DNA of 64,000 nucleotides from Syngnathus acus (GCF_901709675.1 NC_051101.1:14283416-14347415); one strand, 5' to 3'; positions 11,943 through 29,127 are shown, numbered from the stretch's first letter. Program-made: numbers and translations. The notes: generated by a model from the sequence alone, not told the origin.

Positions 11943-13138
11943 GTGTCCAGAGTGAAAAGCTGGCGCTGAAAAAAGAGCAGCTGATTGCCAAGGTGCAACG
12001 GGACGAGAGCGACCGCAACTCGGTGGAAGTTCAAGGTGAGCTTGTCTTTGCTGCCACACGCACGCATACTGCGCACATAAACGGTTGAGTGTGTGCGCTA
12101 AATGACGCTTCGTGGGTGTGTGGGTGTGCGCTTGTTGCAGTGGCCATTTTGACGGCGAGAATCCGCAACTACCAGGAGCACTTGCTCAAACATCACAAGG
12201 TGAATTCATGACGTGATAAGGTTCATCAGAAATTTGTGTCAACGTGTTTCCTTCCTGTCGTTTCTCACACGCGCGCACACACAGGTACTACAGGATATCC
12301 TGTGTCAATCATGACACGCACAAGATAGTTGTGGTCGGAAAATGTCCACAATTTCAACACAGTCGTATTGCCTTAGTGTTCACGTTTGTTTTCTTTTTTT
12401 TTTATCCACACGAGCCGTCCTTTATGTTTTGTAGGACAAGGCCAACAAGAGACGCATGCTCATGGCCATCGACAAGAGGAAGAAGTTGCTGAAGAACCTG
12501 CGGCTGGAGCGCTACGACGCCTTTGAGAATGTGTGCGAGCAGCTGGGCATCACCTACACCTTCCCGCCCGAGTACTACAGGAGGGCCACTCGACGCTGGC
12601 TGGCCAAAAAAGCCTTCTGCATCAAGGTAGCAAACACGAGGCGTCGCCCCCTGTTGGTCAACACTCATGGATGCCATCTTTTCATCAAAATGTGGCAAAA
12701 CACTTGTCCATTATTCTGGACAGAAATCTTATATTCCATTTCATCCATCAGTTTTTTTCTTTTTGCAGAAAATACAGAAATAAGTCTGATCGACAAAATG
12801 AACAGACACGAATCAACTTTTACGAAGCATTTTCTATGAAAATCCTCCCCAAATAAAACAAAGAAAAAATTGTTGTTAATATAAAAAAAACCGCATAAAT
12901 GCGGAGGGGCCGAAACACGAGTATGCTGGTGGTCCACTTTATGTCATATTAATGTTTTAATTAGCATTTGCAGTGGAAAGAGTGGGAACTGCAAGCCTGC
13001 TTTCAGTTTTGTCTGACACGCATATGGTCGCCCCCCCCCCCACAGGTCTTCCAGGAGGTGCAGAAGCAGAAAGCCGAGCAGAAGCTGAAACCGAAGCAAA
13101 GCGCAGAAGCGGCTGAGACGCAAACTGCCAGTCAGTAG
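10911..13138 (+). CDS. mrps15: Mitochondrial small ribosomal subunit protein uS15m
   Basis: Component of the mitochondrial 28S ribosomal subunit; predicted 245 residues (human about 257). Coding exons: 10911-11025, 11435-11503, 11582-11657, 11775-11823, 11951-12035, 12141-12199, 12435-12626, 13046-13138, all in phase. The N-terminus is basic and lacks acidic residues, as expected for a mitochondrial presequence. The S15 core runs from about residue 95 to 190, with the helical stretch around [13 protein letters not shown]-like spacing (here [18 protein letters not shown]) and the basic RNA-binding stretch [19 protein letters not shown]. The tail after the core is Lys/Gln-rich. A GATT array fills the end of the intron before the 11951 exon, and a C tract precedes the last exon. 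A likely polyadenylation signal lies at 13485-13490. Confidence 0.95.
11070..11142. repeat. AT/GT microsatellite in mrps15 intron 1
   Basis: Alternating TATATG and TATA blocks shortly after the first mrps15 exon. Confidence 0.9.
11872..11941. repeat. GATT tetranucleotide array at an mrps15 splice acceptor
   Basis: About 17 TGAT units fill most of the intron between the 11775-11823 and 11951-12035 exons. They end nine bases before the acceptor's exon, so the pyrimidine tract is largely replaced by the repeat. Confidence 0.97.
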
Positions 13139-13504
13139 ATGCCTTTTTATTTTACAACACTTGGGTGTCCAAACGACAGCTTTGAGACCCATTTACGGCC
13201 CGCTGGTCATTTTGATGCATCCCACGGCAAAGTCACAGGTGAAAAAAAATCCACTGTCACAACTTTTTGAATTTTTTTTATTTTCTCAAACTTGATAAGT
13301 GGGACTGCACTCCAGAAACACAACCATGTGCATGCAAGCCGTTGAAAAATCAAGATTCCATCAAATATCCCTCTCAGTGGACTATGTGAATGATGCAAAA
13401 GAGGAAAGCAAAATAAGCTGCACCGTTTCATCCGAGAATCACCGCAAAGATCTTGTCATCCTTTTCAGCCGTTTAAGTTTCACCAATAAAGGTTTCTTAA
13501 CCTG
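13139..13504 (+). other. mrps15: mrps15 3' UTR
   Basis: Non-coding DNA after the mrps15 stop codon, containing AATAAA at 13485-13490. I see no further open frame of interest, so it is read as the 3' UTR and termination region. Confidence 0.5.
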
Positions 13505-13590
13505 AACGTCAAACTTCCTGTGTGGTCTCAAGCGCTGCAGTTTGCTCGCTCGCTCGGTCGGGGCCAGTACGCGCTCACGCATTCCTTCTG
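13505..13590 (+). other. Possible non-coding first exon of the PLAC8-like gene
   Basis: A CpG-bearing stretch with a GCTCG repeat ends in the strong donor gtaagt at 13591. The next acceptor in the right place is cag at 14510-14512, 14 bases before the PLAC8-like ATG. It is therefore a reasonable 5' UTR exon, but the transcription start is unknown. Confidence 0.35.
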
Positions 13591-14526
13591 GTAAGTCGCA
13601 TTCTGTTTTTCATCACTATGCAAAATCTGAAACGATGGTCTGTTTAAATTGAACGAGAAAACATGCGTGCAATTCATCCATGTCGCAAGCTCGTTTTGCA
13701 TACTCGACATATTCATGCATTTTTCTCTCGAGTAGTTTTTTCTTGCCAACAGATTGCCTAAGTTTCTAGACCTAGAGTCAATTGGATAGTTTTTCCTTCT
13801 ATGTCGTATTTCAGAAGAAATGTTTCACTCAACAGAATAAATCCAAAAATCCACACAAGAAATCTAAATAAATATACAAGATGTCTATTTTAAATAAAAA
13901 TGTTCATTATTCTAAATGTACTGATGAATTAGATTGAAGGTGAGAAAATTCATTTCATTTATTGTTTTATTTTAAAAGTTTTTGTATTCAAAGATGTTCT
14001 GTATTATGAAAAAATAGGTGTTATTTTATTGTTTGTATGGGGGAAAATCAACGTTTATTTTTCTTAGTTTTATTGTTTGTATTTTGATCATTATTAGGGG
14101 GTTAATTTAAATTGATCAATTTAGTATTTACTATATTTAAATAATTCATTTACTATATTTGAATAATTCATCATTTTGTGTTTATGTATCTATAAAAATA
14201 TTGAAATGGATTTTTTTTTACTTTCTTTTGTACAATTTTAAGAGAGCACCACACACACACCGTGCCTACAAATACAATGTGAAGCAGGGTAGCTCAAAGT
14301 GAATGCTCATCTGCTGACACCAGGCTTCATCTTATAGGCTTATTACTCACCCTGTAGAGTGGGAAAAAAACGAGCAGAGCACAACAACAATGTGGCAGGA
14401 TTCAGATTCAGGTCATTTTTTTTTTCCTCCTGCAAAGAAAAAAATGTCGTAGTAGTAAATACGTCCTTGTTTTTTGTAATGATAATAAATAGCTATACTG
14501 TACATGCATCAGAACCTGCGGCCCAC

Positions 14527-15363
14527 ATGTCCAACCCAGTGGTAACCAGTCAACCGGGCGCCGGCGGCTATGGCACCAACGTTCAAACGGGACAGTGGAG
14601 CACGGGCCTCTGCTCTTGCTGCAGTGACTTATTGATTTGTGAGTAGAACTATTGTATACGTTGGAAAAAGAATTCAATCATCACAAATGTTATTCCAACT
14701 TTCCTCCACCAGGTGCTTTCGGCTGCTTCTGCCCATCCATACTGGGCTGCTACACTGCGGACAAGTACGGTGAAAACTGCTGCTTGGGCTTCGTGCCGGG
14801 CGGCTTGACGGCTATGAGGACTCACATGAGGCTCACGTATGGCATCCAGGTATGTGGAAGTGCAGAGAAGAAGTGCTTTGATTTCATTAACAGCTTGCGC
14901 AAGGGAGGAACTGTTGCTCAGTGGGGTGCCAATTGAGAAATGTGTCAACACTGAAATAATATGTGCAAGTTGCAAGTAAGTCTTAAAGTTGAATGTGCTC
15001 CCACTAGTCTAAAGATGGTATGGGAAGAGGTGCAATTAATGATTATTTTCACTCCTTGAGTATCATTTAATTAAATGGGAAAACTTATGAGGAGCACAAG
15101 TGAGGGAATTTTTTAATGGAAATGGGTGGAGTAAAGTCTTGGCCTGCTTTAGTTTGATATGGGGAAACAATGAGCTATGGCAGGCAGAAAGCAGCATTGG
15201 GTCTCTAGCTATTAGAAAGTCACGTTTCCATAATGTGTGCCCTTTCATTTCTTCGCAGGGGACAGTTTGCAACGACGCACTCATGTCGTGCTTCTGCGGC
15301 CTCTGTGAGTTGTGCAGAATGGCCAGAGAGATCCGCATCCGGAATGGAGAAACTTTGCCGTAA
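14527..15363 (+). CDS. PLAC8/cornifelin-family cysteine-rich protein
   Basis: A small cysteine-rich protein of the PLAC8 (onzin/cornifelin/ponzr) family; predicted 117 residues, close to human PLAC8 and CNFN (112-115). Exons: 14527-14638, 14713-14849, 15259-15363, with phases consistent. The N-terminus is Gly/Thr/Gln-rich. The family core follows, with WSTGLCSCC, then GCFCPSILGCYTADKYGENC, and a C-terminal CGLCELCRMAREI that matches the family ending. Family members are membrane- or cortex-associated and have been linked to growth, metal handling and epithelial differentiation; no specific role can be read here. It lies between mrps15 and oscp1, where I recall no such gene in human. A polyadenylation signal lies at 15411-15416. 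The orthologue within the expanded fish family cannot be decided, so no symbol is given. Confidence 0.85.
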
Positions 15364-15416
15364 TGGCAACGGTAGAGCAAAGGAATGCTTGTGCCCCAAA
15401 GAAGAGATACAATAAA

Positions 15417-15880
15417 GATTTTTTTTTTTTTTTCCAAACAAATCATCGTGTAGGTTCCCGACCCCAAAAGATTTGGACTTGGTTGTTTATTTCATTAAAA
15501 TGAAACATGCAGAGAATTCTGCAGCTGACCAAAGATGAATGTAAATTAAATGCATTTGCACTGAAATTCAACAATGCACATTGGGATCATAATAAAGAGG
15601 GTTTTGTGAACTTGAAATTCAATGAAGTCCCACATGTGAAAAAAAAAAAGTGTGGTGTGTTGATTTGCATAACCAATATAGACATAACTACATGATTATG
15701 AAACTTAATACGGTTAAAAATAAAAAAAAAGCTTCCGAAACCTTTTTTCCGGAAAAAAGAGAAATACCCGTCTTGATTTAAAACCGTTTAATTAACTTAG
15801 TGATATAAATGATCTCGAAACTAATAAAGCGTTCCCATCCTTTTACGGAATGTCGCTCAACTTCCTGTTTTGATGACGTT
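15417..15880. other. Short intergenic stretch between the PLAC8-like gene and oscp1
   Basis: AT-rich, with no supported gene. It contains a perfect 18-bp palindrome at 15742-15759 (T-run, CCGG, A-run) and several A/T homopolymers. Confidence 0.6.
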
Positions 15881-15906
15881 GATTGCTCTGATTGGCTACT
15901 CCCTCC

Positions 15907-15919
15907 GTGGCCTAGCAAC
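15907..15919 (+). promoter_or_regulatory. RFX X-box motif upstream of oscp1
   Basis: GTGGCCTAGCAAC fits the X-box consensus GTNRCC-N(0-3)-RGYAAC at every constrained position with a one-base spacer. It lies about 145 bp before the oscp1 ATG. A second half-site AGCAAC lies at 15935-15940, and an inverted CCAAT (ATTGG) occurs just upstream near 15890. RFX factors drive ciliary genes and OSCP1 is reported among cilium-associated proteins, so a functional site is plausible. Binding is inferred, not shown. Confidence 0.55.
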
Positions 15920-16064
15920 GGCGGAGGAGGCATTAGCAACCCTTTCCTCGCCAGTAGCGAGTAGCGAGTAGCGAGCTTGCCTCCACTGCTAGCACACTCA
16001 CCGTCGTTTTCGAACGGGCTGTTTGTTGTTGAGCTTTTTTCTCTCTCTCTCTCCAGATTCCGAC

Positions 16065-18478
16065 ATGTCGTCGAGGACACTCCCGCTGCTGTTCATCAAT
16101 CTCGGTGGAGAAATGCTTTATATTCTGGACCAGCGGCTACGAGCTCAAAATATCCCCGCCGACAAAGCTAAGAAAGGTGCTTAGCTTTTTGGCCGGCCAC
16201 CCGACTCCAAACAACCGCTTCAACACGTCACAAAGTTTCATCATTCATCTTCTGTATTGTCTTTCTTTTCATCCTCGACTAGTCATGAATGACATCATCA
16301 CCACCATGTTTAACAAGAAGTTTCTGGAGGAGCTTCTCAAGCCCCAGGAGCTGTATTCCAAGGAGGCGCTCCGCACCGTCTTTGACAGACTGGCCCACGC
16401 CTCCATCATGAGGCTCAATCAAGCAAGCATGGACAAGGTTAGCGGGGTCATAGTTGATTTCAGACTGCCTGTAAGATGGTATAATGCTACCGCAGCAAAC
16501 GCTGAATTGTTGCATTTTTCAATGATGACCAAATGTGCAATGTTGATCACATCTGGATTCAGCCCTGTTTTGCATCATTCCAGCTGTACGACTTGATGAC
16601 CATGGCCTTCAAGTACCAGGTTCTCCTCTGTCCACGGCCGCGGGACATCCTCCTGGTCACCTTCAACCACATGGACGCCATCAGGGAATTTGTCAAGGAC
16701 ACGCCTTGCATTTTGGCTCAGGTGGACGAGACGTACCGGCAACTGATGGAGGTGCGGCGGCACTTTGTAACACCGTGGCAATTAGGTGGCAAGCAAGTGA
16801 CGTCATCTCTTTCGTTTAGATGTACACTCTGTTGCCGAGTGGCGAATTCCAGCTCATTAGACAAACTCTTCTCATCTTCTTTCAGGACATGCACATAAGG
16901 GTAAGTCGCTTCCTAACAATTGCCTATCAGTGCCACAGGATGGCGCTGAAGGATGACAGAATCACGGACCTTTTGCTGCAAAAGCATTTGTATCAAATGG
17001 TTATTTTGCTATCTTGTCTGCCAGGTATCTATTTTCCTCAAGGACAAAGTTCAGAACTCCAACGGCCGATTTGTGCTCCCCATCAGTGGTCCGGTGCCTC
17101 ACGGGACACAAATTCCAGGCTTGATAAGGTGACATGTCGGCTTTTAGATGAATGTCGTGATTCTCCCCTCGTGCCGCGACGTCAAGCTTAAGTCGTCGGC
17201 CCCCGTGGAGCTAATTGCATTAGCCCTCTTTCTTGGCCTTTGAATTCTAACTTTAGACAACTTGTGCTGTGCTGTGTTGCTCAAGGCTTATGCACATGGG
17301 AGTCAACACAAAATGAAGACCTTTCCAGACCTAGTTGCAGTAGAATAGTTGTCACTGTCTAATCAAAAGCATGGGGGGGGGGGGGGGAGGAAAAAAAAAG
17401 TCTCATGATTTTTTTCATTCTAGGACGTATAGCTGCACTGGCGAGGAGACCGGCAGGCTGCAGTTCAAAAATGGCGGAAACTACACGGCTGCACTCTGCG
17501 AAGGATCCTTTGAGCTGTTTGGCGACAGGGTCACCAAACTGGGCACGAACATGTGAGACTTTTGCAACCAAAAACAAGTTGAAAGGATTTACACGACCAG
17601 TATGTTGTTACGGTGTTCCAACAATTGTGTATTTTCCTCTGGTGTGGCCTCACAGGTACAGCGTTTGCCGTCCGGTGGAAACTCACATCGCGGGAACCTC
17701 CAAGCACTCAGCTCAGCACACCAAGGTAATAAAAAAAAATATTGGTACCTAGCAAGGTTATTATATTTAATCCAACCTAACTAAATGAATATATAGCATA
17801 TATTTTGTTTACGAAATCAATAAACGCCGCACATACGAAAAACTAAAATCAAAACAACATGAAAAACAAATCCTTTGCGGAAAAAACCAAACACTTTTGT
17901 TGCTGCCAGGTCAACCTGGCTCCCAACCCGCTAGCTAAAGAAGAGCTCAACCTCTTAGCCAAACTCATGGGAGGCTTGGAAGTCCACAAGGCCGGCGGCA
18001 ATGCCGAGAGCGATTTCCGGGTTAACCTGTTCGCAACCGACGAGGAGGAAGAGTAAGTACCTAAATCTGATGATGACATTGCAATAAAAACGAACAATTT
18101 TTTGGTGTTGCCACAGAGAGGCGTTAATATCCAGACCGGATGAGCTGTCGTATGGATTCATAAACATCCAAGCTACAAAGGTATTGCTTTTCTTGTTATG
18201 ATGCCCACGTCACTCACCAGGCCCCCCCCCCCCAACATATTCATATTAACATATTCAAATGGCGACCTCAAGTGGACAAAAATCGTACCCGCACCTCACA
18301 CACACATGTTAGTGTTTGAAAATAGTAACAAGCATTTTCCCAAATGCAGGACCAAACAGCCAACGCCGAGCTGGCCAAGATCATGGGTGAGTTCAGCGGG
18401 TCTCGGGAGTCACCTGAGCGATCCCCGAGTGACTGCAGCAAAGGAGACGACCTCCTGGCCATGATGGATGGTCTGTGA
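16065..18478 (+). CDS. oscp1: Organic solute carrier partner 1
   Basis: OSCP1 (also NOR1) was described as a partner of organic solute transporters and later as a cilium-associated protein. Predicted 384 residues, near the human length (about 380-390). Exons: 16065-16176, 16283-16437, 16584-16751, 16820-16900, 17025-17128, 17424-17552, 17656-17725, 17910-18052, 18117-18180, 18350-18478; the sum is in frame. The protein starts MSSRTLPLLFINLGGEMLYI and keeps strongly conserved blocks (YDLMTMAFKYQVLLCPRP, LIRQTLLIFFQ, NPLAKEELN, GDDLLAMMDGL at the end). No membrane segment is evident. Relative to the human protein as remembered, about ten residues are missing at the exon 1/2 junction, where the donor is weak (gtgctt). 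A polyadenylation signal lies at 18969-18974. Confidence 0.95.
17369..17400. repeat. Poly-G then poly-A tract in an oscp1 intron
   Basis: A G run of about 14 bases followed by GGA and an A run, 25-50 bp before the acceptor of the 17424 exon. Confidence 0.9.
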
Positions 18479-19000
18479 CGCCGTTGGGTTAGGATGGAGC
18501 GGCAAAAGTCATGCACAGGCAACCTTCTGGTTCTTTTCCTCCCTGTGCCGTCGGGATTGTGCTACATTCAGGCTGAATGGCCCACAGCCAATTTGGACAC
18601 CACCCAAACGTTGTAAAGTACGCCATGCGGGTCATATCCGAATTGGTGGATAATTCAGGCACCGGCATTTTTTAAAAAGGACCTTTTATCGGATCGTTTT
18701 CATATAATACGGACGGCTCCATCATCCCAAGTGCTCTTTTCTAATCCAATTGTAATCCAATTTTGATGCTGCGACATTACGATACGCGCTCAGGAGGGAA
18801 AGTACGATGTCATTTTACGTGAAAGTCTCAAAAGGAAGGAAAACTTGTTGGTGGCTACCTGCAATGTCAAAACGTGTGAATATGTTTCTTTAATAGTTGT
18901 ATTTATTGGATTTATGTACGGTTTTCTCTGACTAGATGTGCATATTTCTGCAATATAGCAGTTCCAAAAATAAAATGACCTTTTACAGATGTGGTTTGAC

Positions 19001-19124
<124 letters not shown>

Positions 19125-19440
19125 TGAGCCAGTAGAGAGCGCTGTTGTAAATGTTTACATTTAATTTAGGAGCAGCAGCGTCCTTGAAAAGGCTTTTCAT
19201 ATCATTTTCTAATCCACAGAATGTATTCTACCATTTATTCACAATATTTTCAGGCTCATACCTCAATTTCACCCACGTGTAAACTCTTATGGGGCCAAAT
19301 GAGGTTATCAGCATGCAAAAGAAAATACCAAGCCATGCATGCATTTTCTTTTAGACAGTTACCGGATCGAATCTTGGACGCCCAGCTCATTCTTGTGACC
19401 TTTGCAAAGAAGAAGGAATATGAAAAAGAAAAATACTCAA

Positions 19441-19495
19441 CCTGTAGCACTGGTGTCAAACTCAAAGGCCCATGGGCCTGATTCAGCCTGCAAAA
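19441..19495. mobile_element. Probable dispersed-repeat fragment
   Basis: The stretch around CACTGGTGTCAAACTCAAAG, followed by a GGCCC...GGGCC pairing, matches a motif I recall as very frequent in fish genomes, probably a hAT-like or other non-autonomous DNA element. Only a fragment is present and no termini are visible. Confidence 0.35.
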
Positions 19496-20179
19496 GTCTG
19501 AAAGTAATATGTTTCTTAGTTCTGCTATGATAGTACATGTAATATGACTCATGAATTAATAATGCGCATCCTTAATGTGGCTTAGGGCCAATGCATTGCT
19601 GAGTCACAGGGATTTAAATAAAGCCTCTGCCATTTAGGCTGCCCTTTTGTTGTGGTTTGTGGTTGCAATTGAGACGTGATAAGCAAGCCTTTTTTTATAA
19701 ACGCCTATCATTCAAAACGGAGTCATTGAGTAACTAACAGTGACCCTTTTTTTTTTTACAGAAGTGACTTCTAAAGTGTGTAGCTCATTTTTTGTATCGA
19801 CGTATATTAAATACAGGTATATTATAATCTATACAGGTAATCTACCTGTATTTAATCTAGTGATTATACTGTATAGGTAATGGGTCTATTACAATCAAAT
19901 ATGGTGAGATTGTTTGAAGTATTTTAAGATATTTCGTAATTATTGAACGCATTCAATCATTTGTCAGTATTCCAAATGATGAAGCCATCTCTTCGTGTGA
20001 CACCCACCTCCTGCTTTGTCGCCCAGTTTGCAATGGTTTCACACGATGATGTAATCGCATCCTGTTCCATTACGCAAATTGCAAAAAATGTCATCGTCGG
20101 ACAGCAGCTCGCCCGTGATTGGCCGAGCCCGGCCGTCAATCTTGCAAAGAGCGTGTGCGTCACTTCCGTTGTCAGGTGG

Positions 20180-20410
20180 CGCTGTCGCTGTGGAAAGATG
20201 CGATCAGCGGCGAGCGAGCAGGCTTTTCTTCCCTAATCGCTGCATTTTCGGCGACAGCCACCCGACCCGCGGCGGTCCGTCCGTCCGTCTGGAGCCGTCG
20301 ACCAGCACACAACCCACCCTGCGCGAGAAATGTCGACGTTGTGAGGGCGGAGGACGACGCCAGACTTTTCTTTTTTTGGGGGGGGACCGACCCGGCGGTT
20401 TCGGCTCGAG
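20180..20410 (+). other. stk40: Probable non-coding first exon of stk40
   Basis: A GC- and CpG-rich stretch follows an inverted CCAAT box (ATTGG at about 20118-20122) and ends at the strong donor gtgagc at 20411. It has no reading frame continuous with the kinase. STK40 coding begins in its second exon with only nine bases of leader, so a separate 5' UTR exon is required, and this is the best candidate. The left border is approximate. Confidence 0.5.
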
Positions 20411-21260
20411 GTGAGCTAGCCAGTTAGCCTCGTGCTAAGCAGCTGTAATGTTTGTTACTTTGTTTAAATGGCCGGCCTCTGCTCCCGCTGCGTGACTGGC
20501 GCTCGTCAATAGAACCTTTTAGCAAGGCCGCCAAATGGAATAAACGTGCACAATCCGTCGCTGTATTACACCAACTAAGTCGTTTGCACGGAAAACTTGG
20601 TGGTGGAGCGTGCCTCCTTTGTGTTTTTGCATGCCTCTCTCTCTCTCTCTCTCTCTCTGTTGCTGGCGGCTCCAACCTAAGGAATTGTTCACTTTTGTTC
20701 CGACCGAATTTCAGTCGAATCGGCTTTTTATTGATGATTCTCTCGAGCTCCGCCTGAGGTTGTAAACAGCTCGCGGAGGGATTTTAGCGGCCAGTAAAAC
20801 GACTCGTCGATATCGATTGTTGCGGGGGAAAGATTCCCGGGGCACTTTCTTCGGTACAGCTCCATGATCATCTGAAATCCATCAATCAATACAGCTCTTA
20901 AAACATGTGCCCTTGTTATGATTCTCTTGTGCAAGTGTGAGGAGTCAAGGCACAAACAGTGCAACAGGGGGTTGTTGAGAAGCCAACAAACACTTGACAG
21001 TATTAAGTCCTCGGTGAAAACCAATGCTCATGCACTGGAACTTTTTGATTTTTTAAAATTAGTACATGAAGGGCAAATACAGCCCCAAATGTGAAACTAA
21101 AAGGGACATTTTCTTATGAAACAATGTGAATTTAGGCCAATGTTCCTTCATTGTAAAACCGTATCTGGTGTCTTCAAGTTGGAGGTGGAGTGCTTGTAGC
21201 CTGAAATGTGATCGTTTTAGGTTGGCACAGATGACAACAGGTGACGTAACTGTCATTTTT

Positions 21261-21315
21261 CATCATCTGTCCACCCATTTTCCGTTGCGCTTCTCACTTG
21301 GGCTGCAGGTGACCT
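21261..21315 (+). repeat. Decayed copy of the teleost CATCCATTTT dispersed repeat
   Basis: CCACCCATTTTCCGTTGCGC followed by TTCTCACTTGGGCTGCAGGTG follows the familiar fish repeat consensus (CATCCATTTT, CCGCTT, CTCACTTGGGTCGCGGGTG) with several substitutions. Confidence 0.45.
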
Positions 21316-21824
21316 GTCGCTAAGCGAGTTTGGCGGACCGTACAACTATTGACTTGAGGCTGAATTAAGTGCGCAAACTGTTTTGGAAGTGCAGCAACTT
21401 GGGTTGGTGCAGGTGTACCTAATATTGTGGCTGAAGTGTCTGTGGATTCGTCTTTGCAAAGAAGCAGCCAGGCTAAATTTAACCGGCGGTAAGGTGACGC
21501 CGTACAAATGCACCGGGAAATGTGAGCCTCCACGTGCCATTGTTATTCCAAGACCCTTCATTAGAATGACGTCCGGGCGATCCAGTCAGGAGAAGTCTCG
21601 GTCGGTCGGAGTTGGACTCGCAGCTACCTCAAAAGGTGCAAAACTGCTGAATCGGCTTTGCCGCTCATTTTGTGTCTGACAGAAAATACAGGACGGGAGA
21701 AGGCCACCATTGGGTGGGAAAAATGTGCGGCTTTTTGACCTTGCGTCTCTTAGCCAATCAAAGGACGTTGGCAATGTGGTGTCATGTCTGCAGATTTTGC
21801 CCTTCGTTTTGTTTTGGGCTCCAA

Positions 21825-21944
<120 letters not shown>

Positions 21945-24234
21945 TTTTGGCAACGTGGGCAGATCTCGTTAGAAACCTTCTGTGTTTGATTCAATTCTAT
22001 TTGCGGGTGCCGGCCTCTCTCTCGCTCCTGTGCTCTCTCCGCTACCTCTTGTGTCCGCTGCAATGTGATCCCCAAGACTTGTTGAGAAAAGAGATGGCCG
22101 CATGGCGCTGATGTCATCTAGGTCGTCGCGCATTTTGGCGGCGGCGGCGGCGGCTCTGACCTTTGCTTCAACTGTGTCGGAATCAAATAAAATGCTAGCT
22201 CTGTCCGTGTGTTGCCTTGAGGAGCTTGTTGTTGTGCTAAATAGCGAGCAAGCTAGCTCTTTCCAGTCAATCATTTACATTGCCCAGAGGTGCATGGATG
22301 ATTGTAATTGCTCAAGTTTTCTTGTTCAGTGAGCTCTTGCCTGTTGGCGTGTCGCACTGACAGGAAATAGACCAAACCAATAGATTTTGCACCGTTTACC
22401 AAAATCAATTTGTGTGCTGTGGTTATATGATTTCCTGTCTTTTTTTTTTTGCTGCTGCTGCTGGCTCAAATCGGCGTGATGGTCTCTTCGTCAGCGTGAC
22501 TTAGTGTCACGGGCGCTTTGTCTGTCACAAAGCCTGGCCTCATCAGACTCGCCGGCCGATGACTAGCGGCAATGGGGACAGATGGACGAGAGAGACACCA
22601 CGATGACACAATCTGCTGTCTGGGATCACAAAAAAAAAAAAAAAAAAAAGCCTCACGGAAGTGAGAATTCGCAGCGACCGCCAACCGTCCGTCCCTGCCT
22701 GTGCTCTGGGCCCAAAGTGCCAACTGACGGATGATCCATCCGTTGGATGCACGCGAGAATCTTGCCTGCTTTAGTTACCGTGTCTCACTTGTGGTGCACA
22801 CAAAGCTCGTGATGCTGTCCAATCTGGTTTTTATTACAATCTTTGAATTCTGCCGGTGTGAGTCACCCTTCCTTCAGAGCTTCAGTGTGCACCCAATGGC
22901 TGGATACGGCGGTAGAAAACAACAAATGTGATGGACGGCGTATAAACAGACTCACTCGTCTGCTCTTGTACAAAGCGGAAACTTAATTAGCCAGCATTTT
23001 CCAGTCTGCGTTCTATTCATAGGTATAAGGATTAAAATGGGACGCAAATAGAAAGTGCTCATTTGAACACCTTCCTCCAATTGTGACGTCGAGGAAGCTT
23101 TATTAACCCTGCAATTAGGATTTTTTTTACTCGCGGAAAAGTGTGACGAGGCCGCATATTGTTGATGCTCGCGTCATTAATTACATTCGATTTCATTTCA
23201 AATAAATTTGGAAGCAGACCAAATGGGGGAAAAACAAATTCTGATGTCAGGTGTAACTCCAAGCTTGGACTTTCCAGCCAAATTCCCTGTTTCTTTTTGG
23301 ACCCGCCAAAAAAAGCCAAGCTGACCATTTGAGTTTTGTTTCAGGTTTTTTTTCTATGAAAATTGAACTACTTGTACAAGATCAAGTGTTTCCCAAATTT
23401 GGATGGGGCAAATGGTGTAGAAGGAGATCAGAAATTTCACACGGACCGAAAATGGTCAAATGAGGAAGTTACATTTTGGAATCCAATTTCCCACACACTT
23501 ACACAAATATGCCTTTTGTCATGCTTGAAACCCTCCAGAGCTGGTTTGACATGCGCGTCACACGCTGGGGAAGGGAGGGGAGGGGAGGGGAGGGGAGGGC
23601 AGGGGAGTGTTTGTTTGGTGTCATCACCTGAGCATTTCAAGGCATATCTCCACCCGACGGCACTGGAAGTCGAAAGCGGTGAGTCATCCCTCCCCGACTT
23701 ACTTCCCTGTTACGGGAAGCCGGCGTGGCTCCAAACAAAGCGTACCTCTCCACCCGCCGCAGCTCGTTTTTTGTGTCACGTCACTGTCGTCAGGGGCTTT
23801 TCCGCTTTCGTCCAGCGCCCGCTCGGCTGCCCGCCCGTCCGTCACCCCGGGGACGATAAGCCGGCAGATTTTGGGCTAAAACGCGCAGATTGAGAGCGGA
23901 AGGATCGGTCGGGGAAGCTTGGAAGAGAAAATGGTGTTCGTTCATGTCAATTGGGCCATTGTTTGACGGCTCAGGGGTCCGGGCCGAGGCGCACGGGCGG
24001 CCCTTCGGTGAATGGAGCTGTAACGCTCTGGTGTTTGTAAACGTGTGGGAGGGCCGTTTTGAAATAAGCCGGCGGGCGGGCGGGAGCTGCCCTGTCTGGC
24101 ACCTCCTTTCACTTGTCTTCACGCGCTGGATCCACCAAGCGCTCTCGGTATTGTCTCATCCTCGCTGAAGCCGCTGCAATGTTATTTCTTATTTATAGCT
24201 GCGTGGTGTGCCATCATTCAGTTGGTGATGTTGC

Positions 24235-24255
24235 CCCCCCCCCCCCCCCCCCCCC
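24235..24255. repeat. C homopolymer forming a splice-acceptor tract
   Basis: A run of about 21 cytosines ends just before TGCAG, the acceptor of the first coding exon of stk40. It serves as that exon's whole pyrimidine tract. Confidence 0.9.
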
Positions 24256-24269
24256 TGCAGAGCTCCAGT

Positions 24270-29127
<4,858 letters not shown>

